NCBI RefSeq assembly: GCF_030272615.1
Contig: NC_081412.1
Location: 692,300,083 to 692,364,082, forward strand
Reading direction: 5' to 3'
DNA: 64,000 nt
From: Cryptomeria japonica
Taxonomy: Eukaryota; Streptophyta; Pinopsida; Cupressales; Cupressaceae
A program made the translations under genes and the position numbers. Positions 33,527 to 45,612 of the stretch are shown piece after piece (the stretch's first letter is position 1; each line of letters begins with the position of its first letter). The notes under the pieces are model-generated. The model saw only the letters and a list, made by a program, of their open reading frames with translations, ran no database searches and had not been told where the DNA came from.

Positions 33527-36500
33527 TGTTAACCAAAAGTGATAACCCAAGTATACCTGCAAATCTATCTATGAGATAGCCAATCTCAATCAATGAAACA
33601 CCTCAGGGCTTGGAAAACATGAGAAGGATATGAATCCTTCTACTCTTCAGGCTCTGCAAAACCCTGGCGGGTATACCTTTGATGCATTTAATCAAAACTA
33701 TTACATAGAAGACTACAACAATCAAAAGTAGATGGATCTCAAAAGGTTCAAAAACTAAGAGATAACTGCAGATGGGCTAGATCCACACTTGCAACTCAAC
33801 ATTTTGAATCATGAGATGGAGGGACACTTCCACATAACATAAAATATAAAAAGATATTCCGATTTTTTATTTATAAAAGGTGTTCTGACAACCTTTCAAT
33901 ATTACAAGAGACCAGTGCCTTATCCGGGCCATAGAGTCATGCATAAAACTGGATGAGAAATCTTAGATGCAAGTTCTTTTCAACATTAAATTTTCATGTA
34001 TCAATGCCTTATATTAATACAATCCTCTGCTCTATCACAAAACCATACTTATATCTAGATATCCAATATGCATTCAAAATCATTAATGCTGGGTTTTAGG
34101 ATTTAAATCTTTCTTTGAAGAATACCCAAAAGACAACATTACACTCTTAGAGGAATCTAAAAGAGACAACTCAAATTATCCTTGATAATATGAAATTATA
34201 TGAATCTGAGTACATTTTGGAGACAATTTCATGGAAAACTCACACATGCCTTGCACATGTGTGAACCTGCAAACTGAAACTAAACCTACAGTAAAGACAA
34301 CATTGAAAACATAGACGAACACACTGTCATTTGCATTGATAAAAGGATGCCATCACTAGAACCTGCAATTTCAGATTTTTCCCTTGGAGCAAATCTCTCA
34401 AAAACTAGAACCCCTACAACTAAGAAGAATTGGGAATAACAAGGAGAGGGAAGAGAATCAAATCTACAACTTAAAATTGCCAAGTGTCTCCCCTCTAACT
34501 GAATTTTGTTCCCATGGATACTTCTTCCAAAACATCCCACATTTGTCAAAATTAACCTCATAATCGGATTTCTCACTCCGAGAGCTTTCCGAAAACATAT
34601 AACACTTTATATTTTGGCCAAAATTTAGACCTTGGAGGAATTAATTCCCCAATGTGCTCAATTATTTAAATTTTCGAAATTTAATATAGTTTAGACTATA
34701 TCATTTACTCATTTTAATTTTGATTTTTGCCTCCATATGTGCTCTGATGCTTTGCCACGTGGCAGGATCTGATTGGTCGATGGGGTTGACCAGACGCCAC
34801 CTGGGATGACACCTCATCACCGCCACATCATCTGCTTTGTCACTGCCACTTGGCCACCACATGTACACCACCTCAGTGCCACATCATCACCACCTCTGCA
34901 CCATGTCATCGCCACCTCACTGGGACTCGCCTGCTGGACCGCTGACTGTACCTACCACCTGGCTTTCGCAACTTTGCGGGGTGTAACTCCCATGCATCTT
35001 CGTTTCATGAAATAGCACACACCGTTGATCCATCTCGAACTTGGTCACTCGTTAAGCCAGCCTTCCTCTACAAAATTTTGCATGTCTGCCTTGGGAAGAG
35101 TGCCTGCGTGGGGTCCACTTGGTCGCTACTATGTCATCTCCTCTGTCGCCTCATTATCCGTGCTCGCGCATGGGCCCACCTTGGGTGCCATGAAGCACCA
35201 TCCGTCAAAAGCCTTTATGGCTTAGACATATTACTACTGTGGAGCATTAGATATAAACATTTAAAAAAAACACTTCCCAATGCATGTGGGACAATGCCTC
35301 ATGCCTGGAACTGCAAGTTTTTTGAAGATTTTCATGTCGAATCTGGCAATACCTTTGCTTTGGAGTTTTTAAACCTCAGACTAAACACCTTCTTCATTTC
35401 TCCCACGCTATACATCTACAGAGAGGACGTTGGCAACATTGGCAATTGATTTGCATAAAGATTTTAACTGTTTTTACTTACCCTTTTCCATTGCCCAGGG
35501 GAGGAAATGCTATTACATTTTTCTTTCAAAGTTAATGTTTTTACCCTTGCCCGTTGCATTGGCTGAAGATTTTAGTGTCTTTCCATTATTTAATAGCACA
35601 TGAAGGGAGGGTGTTGGAAGATTACGTGGAGCTGGAGCTATTTGAAAACTTGTTTTGATACCCTCCAAACACCATGCAGTAGGCAAGGAGAATTCTGGCA
35701 ATTTCACTTTCTTGAGAGTTTCCAAAATCCTCACACCAAACACAAGGGATTTGGCATTTAACTTGCCACTGCTCCAACCATGAAGGATGAAGAAAAAATG
35801 TGGGAATGGAGAGGGTTTAACTGCATTACAGTTGCCCAAATTAAGAAAAACTTCTGCTGCTACAGCCATGTAGAGGGGAGGGAAGAAGTCATTGATTTGC
35901 ATTTACTACTAGTTTAAAGTTTTACATTACCTTACATGACCACATGAGTGGGAGGAGAGCATTGCCAAAACATTTCTTTTAAAACCCTTTTAAAAGCCTC
36001 CTCCACCCTATCACATGAAGTCCCAATTATCATTTTGCCATAACATTTCCTGTGGTTGCTGACAGCAGGGATTTTACACTTAGCCAGTCACATAGAGGGA
36101 GTTGGGATGCTTGGTATTATATTAATTTGAATGGAAAATTCCATTGGCATTTGATTTTGCTGAAACTTGTTTTAAACTTAAAAATTTTACTCCCCAAACA
36201 CCATGTGCCTGGGAGGATGTTGGCTAGAGATCATTTAAATCAAAGCCTCCTTGCCTCTCTGTTCAAGGCCCACACAGGAGGAAGAATGCTGGAGTTACAC
36301 ATATTCTACCAATTGAAAGTTCTTTGAATGTTTTTTGAATCTGCTGTTTAATGCCCAATCTGCCATGTGAGGGAGGAGATGAGCTTCAAACTTGCTAATT
36401 GCAACTTGCTTTTAAAGATTTCCATTGTTGCACCTCACATGGGAAGGGGATTTGGCATTCACCTGCCAATATGCATTTGCTCGAATATTTTAATTGCTGC

Positions 36501-37923
36501 TCTTTGTTCATGGCCATATATTGACATGTAAACTAAGAACTTATGGCTGCCAATGTTGTAAAACTTCTTTTGATGCATTTAACCACTGCCATAGAGTTGT
36601 ACATTTTAATAATACCCATAATTAACATCAATTTGTTAAAGTAGAATGGCAAATCAATTTACTAAAACTTCTAAACTCTTGTCCATCCCATGCCATTTGC
36701 CAAGAGGATTAAACATTATGTGATAAAAAATAATGAATGGGCATGAGCTAGGTCAGGCCCCAGAGTGGGTCCGACTAAAAAAATTTTTGTTTCATGCAAC
36801 TGACATCTAAAATGCTTCAAGAACCTCAAAAACACCTCTGGGAACGATCGACATCGTTTTCGGATCATCTGACTGAATTTTGCAACCTCCAAGCGATTAC
36901 GCCACATTTTTGCATTTAATCGCGAAGACGTAATTTTCAAAGTGGTCAAAACACCTTTCTAGACCTCACCATCTGACAGGTGTGTACTCTGATATACAAG
37001 CATGAAATCTACCAAATGATTTCTCAAGATGAGTCCCGAGCGAAGAGATATTAATTTCCAAAAACGCCCAACTGGCTTTGTCGACACTGCGGACCTGATG
37101 AAGTCAATGTCTTGGCAACACATGATGCCTTTCTCAAAAATATCAAACAACCTCCGTAGGCCCTCAAATTTGAAACATAGGTACCTTAAAGTACATATTA
37201 AATATTTGAATTCTCAGTTCGATCACCAGACTGATAGGCTGGAAATGGCTACATTAACTGATATAACACTAGAGTGCGGATAACTAAATTTGATGGTAAA
37301 ATGAGCTCTTTTGAAAACCAATCAAACAGATTGATAAAGGCTTGAAATTTGAAATGTAGCTCATCATTTATACCAGCATTAGCCCGGAACAAACATTCTG
37401 ACATGATGCTTACGAAGGCAACTTTTAAACTTGTGCGAAACAGGGCTCCGATTAGCTGTCGAAACAGGGACTTGCCAAAACACACAAACTACAAACAGAT
37501 TTGGCTTCAAAAACTGAGCAAATGGATTCATCAAGACCTAAAATTCTGCAAACTGACTCACATTTATGCATAGAATTTAATCCATTTTGAAATTTTTCAT
37601 GACGATCAATAGGGCAAAAGATGTAATATCTCAAAGTAGACTACTCAACAAAATATGCATTTGTGCCTAAAATGCACTTCCAGCTCACCCCTCAAACTGG
37701 GTACCTCATAAACTTATCCAAATTGAATTCTAAAAGTTGCACATCACTAAACAGGCCAAATGAAAGGTGTGGGACATGAATCCTGAGCCTTACCCTCTGA
37801 AAATCAACTGGCCCCATTTTACCCTGTCGCAAACTAGGCCCTTCAAACTGACTCATTTAGGTATGCAAAGCAAATTTTTGGATTGGGCCTCTAAACTTGA
37901 CTCAATTTTAATCAATCCCAAAA
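33527..37923 (-). repeat. D LTR copy 3 (right, outermost)
   Basis: 4,397 bp, tgttaaccaaaagtg to tcaatcccaaaa. It ends at target duplication ggttc (37924-37928), after which the coding sequence of element C resumes. G-box at 34754-34763 and TATA at 34605-34611. Confidence 0.88.
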
Positions 37924-37928
37924 GGTTC

Positions 37929-38343
37929 AATTTGAGAAATAAGACATACCTCTTCATTTTCCAATCTTCCTCTTGTCATAACTTCTTTGTATTTGTTTCC
38001 AATTATCTGTTCTTCAGAATGATTCAATCTTACATATCGAGGTGTCTTTATTTGCTATTGTTCTTCAGTCACAATGGAATTTTCAGATGATACCAGTGTA
38101 ACTGGATCTTCACTTTGTACTGGTGGATTTAGTGTAGGTTCATTTGTAAGAATTTTTGTTGCCTGTTCAAAATATATATACCTTGGAGTTCTTCTGAATT
38201 GTTCATCAATCTTTACATTTGTACTCTCAACAATTTTCTACAATCTCTTGTTAAAACATCTATATGCTTTACTCTTAGATGAATAACCAAAAAATATTCC
38301 TTCATCACTTCTAGGATCAAATTTCCCAATGTACGCATCTCCT
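37929..38343 (-). pseudogene. Integrase C-terminal / linker region of Copia element C
   Basis: The minus-strand translation continues the polyprotein: GKFDPRSDEGIFFGYSSKSK, YRCFN, a few stops, RYVRLNHSEEQIIGNKYKEV and ending QIEP at the D insertion point. It matches the usual integrase C-terminus and the linker before reverse transcriptase, which continues at 17065. Confidence 0.85.
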
Positions 38344-39564
38344 CTAATGTAACAATTTACTTCCAAAAATTATGAAATATTTAAGAGTAGGAGTAATACC
38401 AAACCATAATTCATGAGGGGTCTTTCCGGTTTCCCCTTTGATGTGAACTTTGTTGAATGGATAGACCATTGTACTTACTGCCCCTCTCCAATATACATGT
38501 GGTAGATTTGCTTCTGATAACATACTTCTAGCTGCATCCAAGATGGTTCTGTTTTTCCTTTCAACAACTCCATTCTGCTGTGGTGTCTGAGGTGCTAATA
38601 GTTGTCTTCTGATTCCATTCACTTCATAGAATGCATTAAATTCTTTAGATGTAAATTCACCTCTTTGATCTGATCTTGAACATTTGATTTTCTTACCGGT
38701 TTCATTTTCAACCATTGCTTTGAACAATTTAAACTTTCCAAGTGCTTCTGATTTCTCTCTAAGAAAAGTAACCCAACACATTCTATAATAGTCATCAATG
38801 ATTAGCTTGAAATATCTATCACCTTGTAAACTTTTAGTTCTAGTTGGGCCACATAAATCAGTATGAATTAAATCAAGAGCATTATTGGATTTTTCTAGAA
38901 TACTTATGAAACTAGCTCTAACTTGTTTTCCAAATTGACATTCCTTACATACTGTATTGTGAGGTTTGACAATTTTAGGTAAGTCTCTAACTGCCTTAGT
39001 AGTACTGATTTTTACCATGCAATCAAAGTTTACATGACAGAGTCTCTTATGCCATAGCCAACTTTCATCAATGTGTGCAATCAGGCATGTCTTTTCACTG
39101 TTATTCAAATGAAAGATATTACCTCTAGTCTGATTACCGGTTGCAATTTCTAAACCAGTTCTATTCATGATTTTGCATTTTCCATTTTTGAATTGTAACT
39201 GAAATCCTTTCTCAACTAATTGACCAACACTCAAAAGATTATGTTTTAAACCTTCAACATAGTAGACATTGTTAGTGTTATGCTTACCATCAAGAGATAT
39301 TGAACCCTTACCTTTGATTTGACAAGCTTTGTCATCTCCAAATCTCACTAAGCCTCCATTATATTCTTGAAAGTTCAAGAATTTACCTTTGTCTCTTGTC
39401 ATATGATGTGAACATCCAGAATCAATGATCCATTCATCCTTTACTTCAATTTTAGCTGCCAAGGCCTGCTCTATCGATTGGACTGCAAGTGCTGGTTGAT
39501 CTTCTTTTATAGCAACAAAAACCCATCCATTGTCTACCAGATCTTCATCAGAATCATCAGTCAC
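38344..39564 (-). pseudogene. Protease, GAG-pre-integrase and integrase core of Copia element C
   Basis: An uninterrupted 406-codon stretch. In order: protease active-site motif DSGCSHHMT; hydrophobic flap region with GLKHNLLSVGQL; the HHCC zinc-binding segment WHKRLCHVNF...CKECQFGKQ; and the integrase core with HTDLCGP (first Asp), SDQRGEF (second Asp; the usual form is SD-x-GGEF, so one Gly is replaced by Arg) and NGVVERKNRT (catalytic Glu). It cleaves the polyprotein and integrates cDNA. It belongs to the same element as the gag at 40420 and the reverse transcriptase pieces at 16785 and 8100. Confidence 0.93.
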
Positions 39565-39609
39565 TCCTTCATCAGCAACATAACAAGATTTGTCCTTATT
39601 CTTCTTAAA

Positions 39610-40420
39610 TCAATATCTCTAATATTTAGGATTTGGCTTGTATGTCCTTCTAGCTTCTTCTCTTAGTCTAGCATGTCTTTCAGGGCATCTTGAAGCCATA
39701 TGACCAATCTTATTGTAGTTAAAACATTTAAAGGGTTCTTTACCTTCATACTTACTTCCAACTGGACCTTTCATAAAAGGCTTTCCAATCAGATTTGTCA
39801 AATAATGATGCAGATGATGTTGATGCTTTAAAGGCTAAATTTGTCTTTATAGTAGCAACAGGACCAAATTCCTCAATTTCAAAGGCTGAAAGCTTTCCAA
39901 TCAATGTATCCCTCAATTTTATATGCTAGTGGCAATCCTCTTAAAACTTTTCAAACAATTTCATCTTCACTTAAGGTTCCTCCACAACATTTACTACCCA
40001 AAACAATTTCATTAACTCTTTCCATAAAAGCAGAAATCCTTTCATCTTCTTCCATTTTTAGATTTTCATACCTGACCCAGAAGCTTTCAAGTTTTGCAAT
40101 TTTGACTGTGAAATCTCCTTCATTAAGTGTTTCCAAATGATCCCAAATAACTTCAGCAGTTGATCTCTCTGATAATCCCATGATTTGTTGATCTGTTAAT
40201 GCACTCAAAAGTGCTTTTCTTGCTTTGCAATCACTTTCTTCATCTTTTCCTAAGGTAGGTGGATTAGGCTGATCGAGAGTAGCAGCAGTATAACCATTTT
40301 TTGTAACTTTCCAATGTCCTTTCCAACGCAATTCAGATGTGTCTCCATTCTGATCTTCCATATGCCATAGTTGGTTCCATAAAGTTTAGGACTATCCTTC
40401 CTGAAATAGTTAGTAGACAT
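39610..40420 (-). pseudogene. Gag of Copia element C
   Basis: It starts MSTNYFRKDSPKLYGTNYG at 40420, the usual UBN2-type Gag opening with YGIWKIRM. A frameshift near 40330 moves into the frame of WKVTKNGYTAATLDQP, KARKALLSAL and SFWVRYENLKMEEDERISAF. A further break near 39950 is followed by the zinc knuckle CFNYNKIGHMASRC (39750-39720), in which the second Cys is Tyr. Forms the particle and binds RNA. Confidence 0.85.
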
Positions 40421-40460
40421 TGGATCTCCTCAAGCTATTAAACTTCTGCAAAATAGGACT

Positions 40461-40474
40461 AAGCTCTGATACCA
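40461..40474 (-). promoter_or_regulatory. Primer binding site of element C
   Basis: The minus strand reads TGGTATCAGAGCTT, two bases inside the 5' LTR: the standard Copia initiator-Met tRNA site. Confidence 0.9.
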
Positions 40475-40476
40475 AT

Positions 40477-41525
40477 TGTTAGGTCCCAGAGGCAACTGAG
40501 AGGGGGGGTGAATCAGTTGTCTTAATAAATTTAAACCAAAACAACTTAACCAATTTTACTGCTTAATACTGGTGAACTATTTTGTTATACTGGTGGATAG
40601 ATTTAATAGATAAATGCAATACCGGTAAAGATTAATGCATGAAACAAAAAGACAAAGTCATCCACAACACATAACACCAATATTTGTATGTGGAAACCCT
40701 ATAAGGGGAAAAACCACAGTGGGAAACCTTACCCACAATCAGATGATACTACTGCAGATAGTAAGTGTATATAGATGGGGTCTGCACATGCAGAAAGGCC
40801 AAGTGCCTAGAGCTCACTGCTCAATCACAAATGGGAGTCACACTAACTACAATTGGATGGTTCAATCCAATAAGAATGTATTGCTCAAAATAGCATCTTC
40901 CTATGTTGGATTCAATACCGGTGTAGTTCTGATTGTCCTTACAAAAACCTAGCTTCACCTTCAAATGGTGTCTGCATGTATAGCTCTACTTAATCTCGCA
41001 TATACCTTCACACAAATCTTTTTCGCATTCCACACTTGATCTTACAATTAAGATCTTACATTTATACCATAACCTAAGGCCAATTTTAGTAGGTCGGCTC
41101 TACAAGATATTACAATAAAATCATTTTACAAATAATACAATATCTGATGCAAAAACCGATTCAACATGTTGGCTTAATGCATTTACAACAATAATTAATC
41201 ATCTTCGTAGCATGTCATGCTGATCTAGAAAAGATAAACCTATAGGTGCATAACCTGGACCTATTTGCCGGTAACAGCAAATATGCAAATATGAATATGC
41301 CAATCAACAATTCTACAAGATAAGATTTCCAAACAATATCTTCGACATTACCAAGTGTTTTCCATGCCATTCCAAGTGTCAGTGATCATTATATCCTACT
41401 GGTGTACCATATACTAGTGGTTGTGCAAAAGTCACTTGCTTGCCGGTAAATGTTGTTGGATCTCCAAGTGTTAGAGTTTTAGTAGGTGTTGACATCAATG
41501 GCAAAACCATACCAAAATACCAATA
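40477..41525 (-). repeat. 5' LTR of Copia element C
   Basis: In plus coordinates it runs tgttaggtcccagag to accaata (minus strand starts TATTGGTATTTTGG). Its boundaries are supported by a 1,048-bp solo LTR of the same family at 58824-59871 with a perfect target duplication. Both copies begin TATTGG where TGTTGG would be expected. Candidate target site gtatg at 41526-41530. TATA-like TATAAAT (minus) at 41060-41066 and tataaat in the solo copy at 59280-59286. Confidence 0.85.
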
Positions 41526-42479
41526 GTATGTGCATAAGAGACAACCTGTGATTATACTTAGTCGACATCAAGATTAAGATCAATATGGAGATCAAGCGTA
41601 TATTCAAGGATAATGGTTCATATGTTTTACTCAAACCAGTATTTGATTGTTCCAAATAGCATTCGGTGATTTTGTGATGAGTTACCACGAATCATGATGA
41701 GTTACTAGCACCGACTGCTTGGTGGTAATTTTTATGATGAGTTATGATCACTTGTCTAGACACACTGCACCTAGGAAATTGTGTTATGATTTCTTAAGGT
41801 TGACATGAAATCATAAGGTCTATATATTGGCATCGCAATGGATTATTTGATAGATGTGAAAAGTGTTATGTTGTGTGTGAAAGGAAAAAGAGTTAAGTTG
41901 CAGAATATGCAGAAGAGCAGTGTTCAATATGTTTAGAAGGATCTGATCAAGCTTGTATTATGCTACTTATAATAGATCAAACCAATCCTATTGTTTTCTA
42001 ACAATTACAACAGAATCAAATCCCCTAACCGAGTAAGCTCTAACAAGCTTCAATGAATAAATCCTCTAACAGGGTGATCCATTAGTTTTGATTCATAAAT
42101 TATCCACCAAGGTTACTCCTAACAGGGTACTACCTTTAATAGGGTATAAGCTTCTAATCAAGCTTTGGGATCTCTAACAAGATTCGCTCCTAGCAAAGCA
42201 CTTTGTAGACCTTAACTGCTCAGTTATCTATTACTACAGATAGTTAATCTATGAATTCCATCTCACCGTGGTGTTTACCTATTTGGATTTTCCATATACA
42301 AACACTTGTGTTATGGTTCCAAATGTTTTAATTTTTGTGAATGTTGTTATATCATTTTGGATTGCATGCATTATGTTTAAAATATTTGTTAAGTTCATCT
42401 ACCGGTTAGTGTTTGAAGTAGTTTTATTTTTGGTGTCACTGATTCACCCCCCCCCTCTCAATGCTTTTCAAGTCCATCA
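41526..42479 (+). repeat. Partial LTR (I), related to the element B LTR
   Basis: It shares with the B LTR the order TATA-like tctatatatt, atcccctaaccgagtaagct, ggtgatccattagttt, gttactcctaa, then the gattcaccccccc end, finishing gtccatca. Its beginning is missing: element C was inserted into it, and C is itself truncated on the far side. No primer site follows, so it is a 3' or solo LTR remnant. Confidence 0.65.
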
Positions 42480-42582
42480 AAGTGTATATACAAAACTGAT
42501 ACCAATTGTATATATCGGTCTGATACCAATCATTGAAAAGTGTGTCAGTGAATTTCACTTACCTACTGGTCAGACTGCATCA

Positions 42583-43540
42583 TCTCCCCTTTGATATGTA
42601 GGAGGTTATTCTGACTCCAATTTGTTGATACTAAGTGTAGAAGATGACATTGATACCAATTTGATATTAGTTGTATATTCTCGAATACCAAATGAATGTT
42701 CTTGCCTTGTGTAGGTAACTCTACCTCTTTGTAGGCAACTCTCCCAGTGGTCCAATTGTGATTTCAATTATGTACAAATTGAATCTACACTGAAAGACCT
42801 TACAAACAATGACCAATGAGCACATCCCATAATCTCAAATACACTGATACAACCATAGACACTTGATCTCCCCATGTGTTTAGTAAATCTGATACCAATC
42901 AGACGATATGGTTGTGAACTCCCCCTAAACCACAAATCTTAGGTCTTCATTGCCTGACAGGTTCTAAACTGGTTCTCCAATCTATACCTTGTACTGGTAT
43001 AACTAAGCATACATGATCTACCGATGGCCTTCCACTTCCATTTTATCCCACATAACTTGTAACATGATCATACATGACCACAATGCCAAAGCACATCATC
43101 ATCATGTCAACTACCAAACCGATTAAATCAAAATGATGCATGCATATAAGGTCACCTACCAAACCAACACAATCTCATTTAGGACTTCTCCAATATAACC
43201 TGAGACATAATTTCATCCATCCAAGCCACATGAGCCATTGCCTAGATCATAATCTGCAATATCGGTTTATTATACCAGATCAACATCTCCACTGGAGCAC
43301 CTTCTTCTAACCTTTGTCTTCTTTTGTCAAATTCCTCTGAGCCTAATGGTAATTTGAACCATTCACTAACACATGTGGTAGTAATCCATCTCTCATATGT
43401 AGGTGTGTAGCCAAGGCACTAACTACACACACTGCCATCTCATCTTCTCCCTTATTTTGGCTGCAACGTGTCCTTCCATTTGTCCATTTCAATTATGGGG
43501 GTGAATGATATGATCAATAAGTAACTCCCCCTAAGGTCAT
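42583..43540 (-). other. 3' region of element H with repeated polypurine tracts
   Basis: On the minus strand, cttagggggagtta (about 43525), tttagggggagttc (about 42912) and tatcaaaggggaga (42583-42596) are spaced through non-coding DNA directly downstream of the H gag. There is no pol. Many gataccaat motifs occur between 42500 and 42900. 42480-42582 may be a remnant of the H 3' LTR. Confidence 0.5.
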
Positions 43541-43699
43541 GTATCTCCTTTAAGCCTTAGTAGATATCTCCTATGCATTGAATACACAATGTCAGTTCTA
43601 TTTTCTCCCTTCTTCCTTCATACCTGCTTGATCTCCCTTCTCTTCTCATTTGCATTCTTTAGAGTAGGTCTTACCTTCTTTGCTGATTTTTCCTTTCTC

Positions 43700-45566
43700 T
43701 ACTAGAGTCTGCATCATGACTGGAAGCATTTCTATACAAGCAGATTGTGCTCATACCAAACACATGATTGGAGGACCATCTATCAAACTGGTTTGATCTT
43801 CTTCCTTTGATCATGTTATTGTAACCAGCTACTGGAACTGGTAGATTTCTTGTTATTGCAAGAGAATTTCTCCTTTGGTTCCATGAAGGTTTTTGACTTC
43901 CATATGCTCTATAATCACATCCATATTGAGCATAGATGTTATACCGACTACCATATGACTAAATTTTTTCCTTTCTACATTCATGACTTCTATGGCCAAG
44001 TCCATTACATCTTTGACATACTAGATTGTTATTTCTAGGAAAAACATTTTGTCTATTACTAGACCTCTTTCTACTTTCATCTTCCCTATGACCATAATCC
44101 TTTCATGAAAAATAGTAATTGGAGAAGGATGGCTTACAACTTACAAATTTATTTTTCCAAGCATGAGGTGATCTTACCGGCTTGGCATCTCCATTTCTTC
44201 TTCTCAATGGATGGATCTTGGATTGTCAACTCTCTGTAATTCTTCCATCTAATCCCATATTCTTTAACACTTGTCTTGACTTGTGGACAACAACATCCCT
44301 TTGTCTTCTACTAGTTGGAGGTCTTCTAGGATGTCTTCTCATGTCCCTATTTCTGATAAAGCCATCTTCCATAAAATTTCCTTTCCCTTTAGGATCTGCA
44401 TTATTCCATCTTGCAGTACCGATATTCATCCTCATGTCTTCACTAGTTGTAGTTAGGTCGACCTTCTTCCTAGGAGCATTTTTTACTATGAAGGTCGATC
44501 CCTTGTTATATCCACTTGAGGAGACAAATTGAATGTCTTTATTGAAGATATCCTTTCTTGTGGAGCACCCACCGACATCACATCCTAATCCTCTGGTATC
44601 CTTGGAATGTTTTTGTTTCTTCAACATTTTGTCCAAGGCTTCAGTGCTACCATCGAATCAAATCCTCACCTTGAGATTATCTTGACACTTCTCAAGGTCT
44701 TTGCTGAGTTTCTCCACTTCACCTATTATACTTTGACATTCTTTGTCCTTGGCCTCTAGCTCTAGTGCTAAATCTTTACACTTGCATTTCTTGGTGTCCA
44801 AATCTGATTTTGGTTCTTCATTTATCCTTTTAGCATCATCCATTTGTGCTGTCAAATTTGCAATGGTTGACTCTAACTCTTGAAGACTTTCCATCAACCG
44901 GTTTTGTTCCACAATAACAATATTCTTGAAGAACCTGTATTTTGTTCTTACTCTGCTAAGCTCCTGGAGTGCACTAACAAGTTCTCCTTCAAGATCTACT
45001 TCAGCTTCAACTTCTTCTTCATCTTCTTCATCGCTACCAAACACATCTTACCAGTAGGATTGATATGAGTTATCCCTTTTAGATTTGTGCATCTCACTTT
45101 CTATCTCTTGAGCCATGAAGAGGTGGTTTTCTTCTTCATGATTATTGCAGTTGCTGACTAATCTATCTACATCATCTACACATGTGTTTTCTCTATTGTT
45201 CATCTTGCTTCCAAAAACTAGTTTTGTAGTGGTAGGCTAATTTCCATAGAGCTTCGTCAATCTGTCCCATAGAATTTTTGTCGATTTACATTTGTCCACT
45301 TGTGAGGAAACATCACTCGAAAGCCCACTAAGTACAGTCTTCATTGCTTCATCATTACACTAATATTTTCTTTCTACATCAGGAATGGTGGGAGGATTGA
45401 CACAACTAGAACAACCATTTACAACCAACATCCAGACATCATACCCTAAAGAGGACAGGTAAACTTCCATCCTACAACTCCAAATAGAAAAGTTTGATCC
45501 ATCAAACATTGGTGTAGGGATTGACACAAAACAAACCACTATGTTCACAAACCAAAATCTACCCAA
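43700..45566 (-). pseudogene. Gag of pol-less Copia element H
   Basis: The N-terminus (45566-45360) has the UBN2-type opening PTPMFDGSNFSIWSCRMEVY. After a gap containing several stops comes a coiled coil (45044-44658: ELSRVRTKYRFFKN, LQELESTIANLTAQMDDAKR), then LDKMLKKQKHSKDTRGLGCD, a motif typical of Copia/Sirevirus Gag. A basic region follows (RRHPRRPPTSRRQRD), and a zinc knuckle CQRCNGLGHRSHEC at 44018-43977 just before a stop. Several frameshifts and stops. No protease, integrase or reverse transcriptase follows on this strand. Confidence 0.7.
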
Positions 45567-45612
45567 GCTGGAGAAATCTTATTTAACCAAGAACCTAGGC
45601 TCTGATACCAAT

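Larger units (their letters stand above)
17066..37923 (-). mobile_element. Array D: tandem LTR-internal-LTR-internal-LTR retroelement (20,858 bp)
   Basis: Three LTRs of about 4.4 kb (17066-21468, 25291-29700, 33527-37923) alternate with two internal regions of about 3.8 kb. The whole array is flanked by one duplicated target, ggttc (17061-17065 and 37924-37928), inside the coding region of element C; the C reading frame is continuous across the removed array. The outer termini are slightly mutated (left tgtcgttcacc instead of tgttcacc, right cccaaaa instead of cccaaca). Coding capacity is gag plus an acidic ORF, with no pol. It resembles the large non-autonomous (LARD-type) class, amplified in place by unequal recombination (inference). 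Confidence 0.9.
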
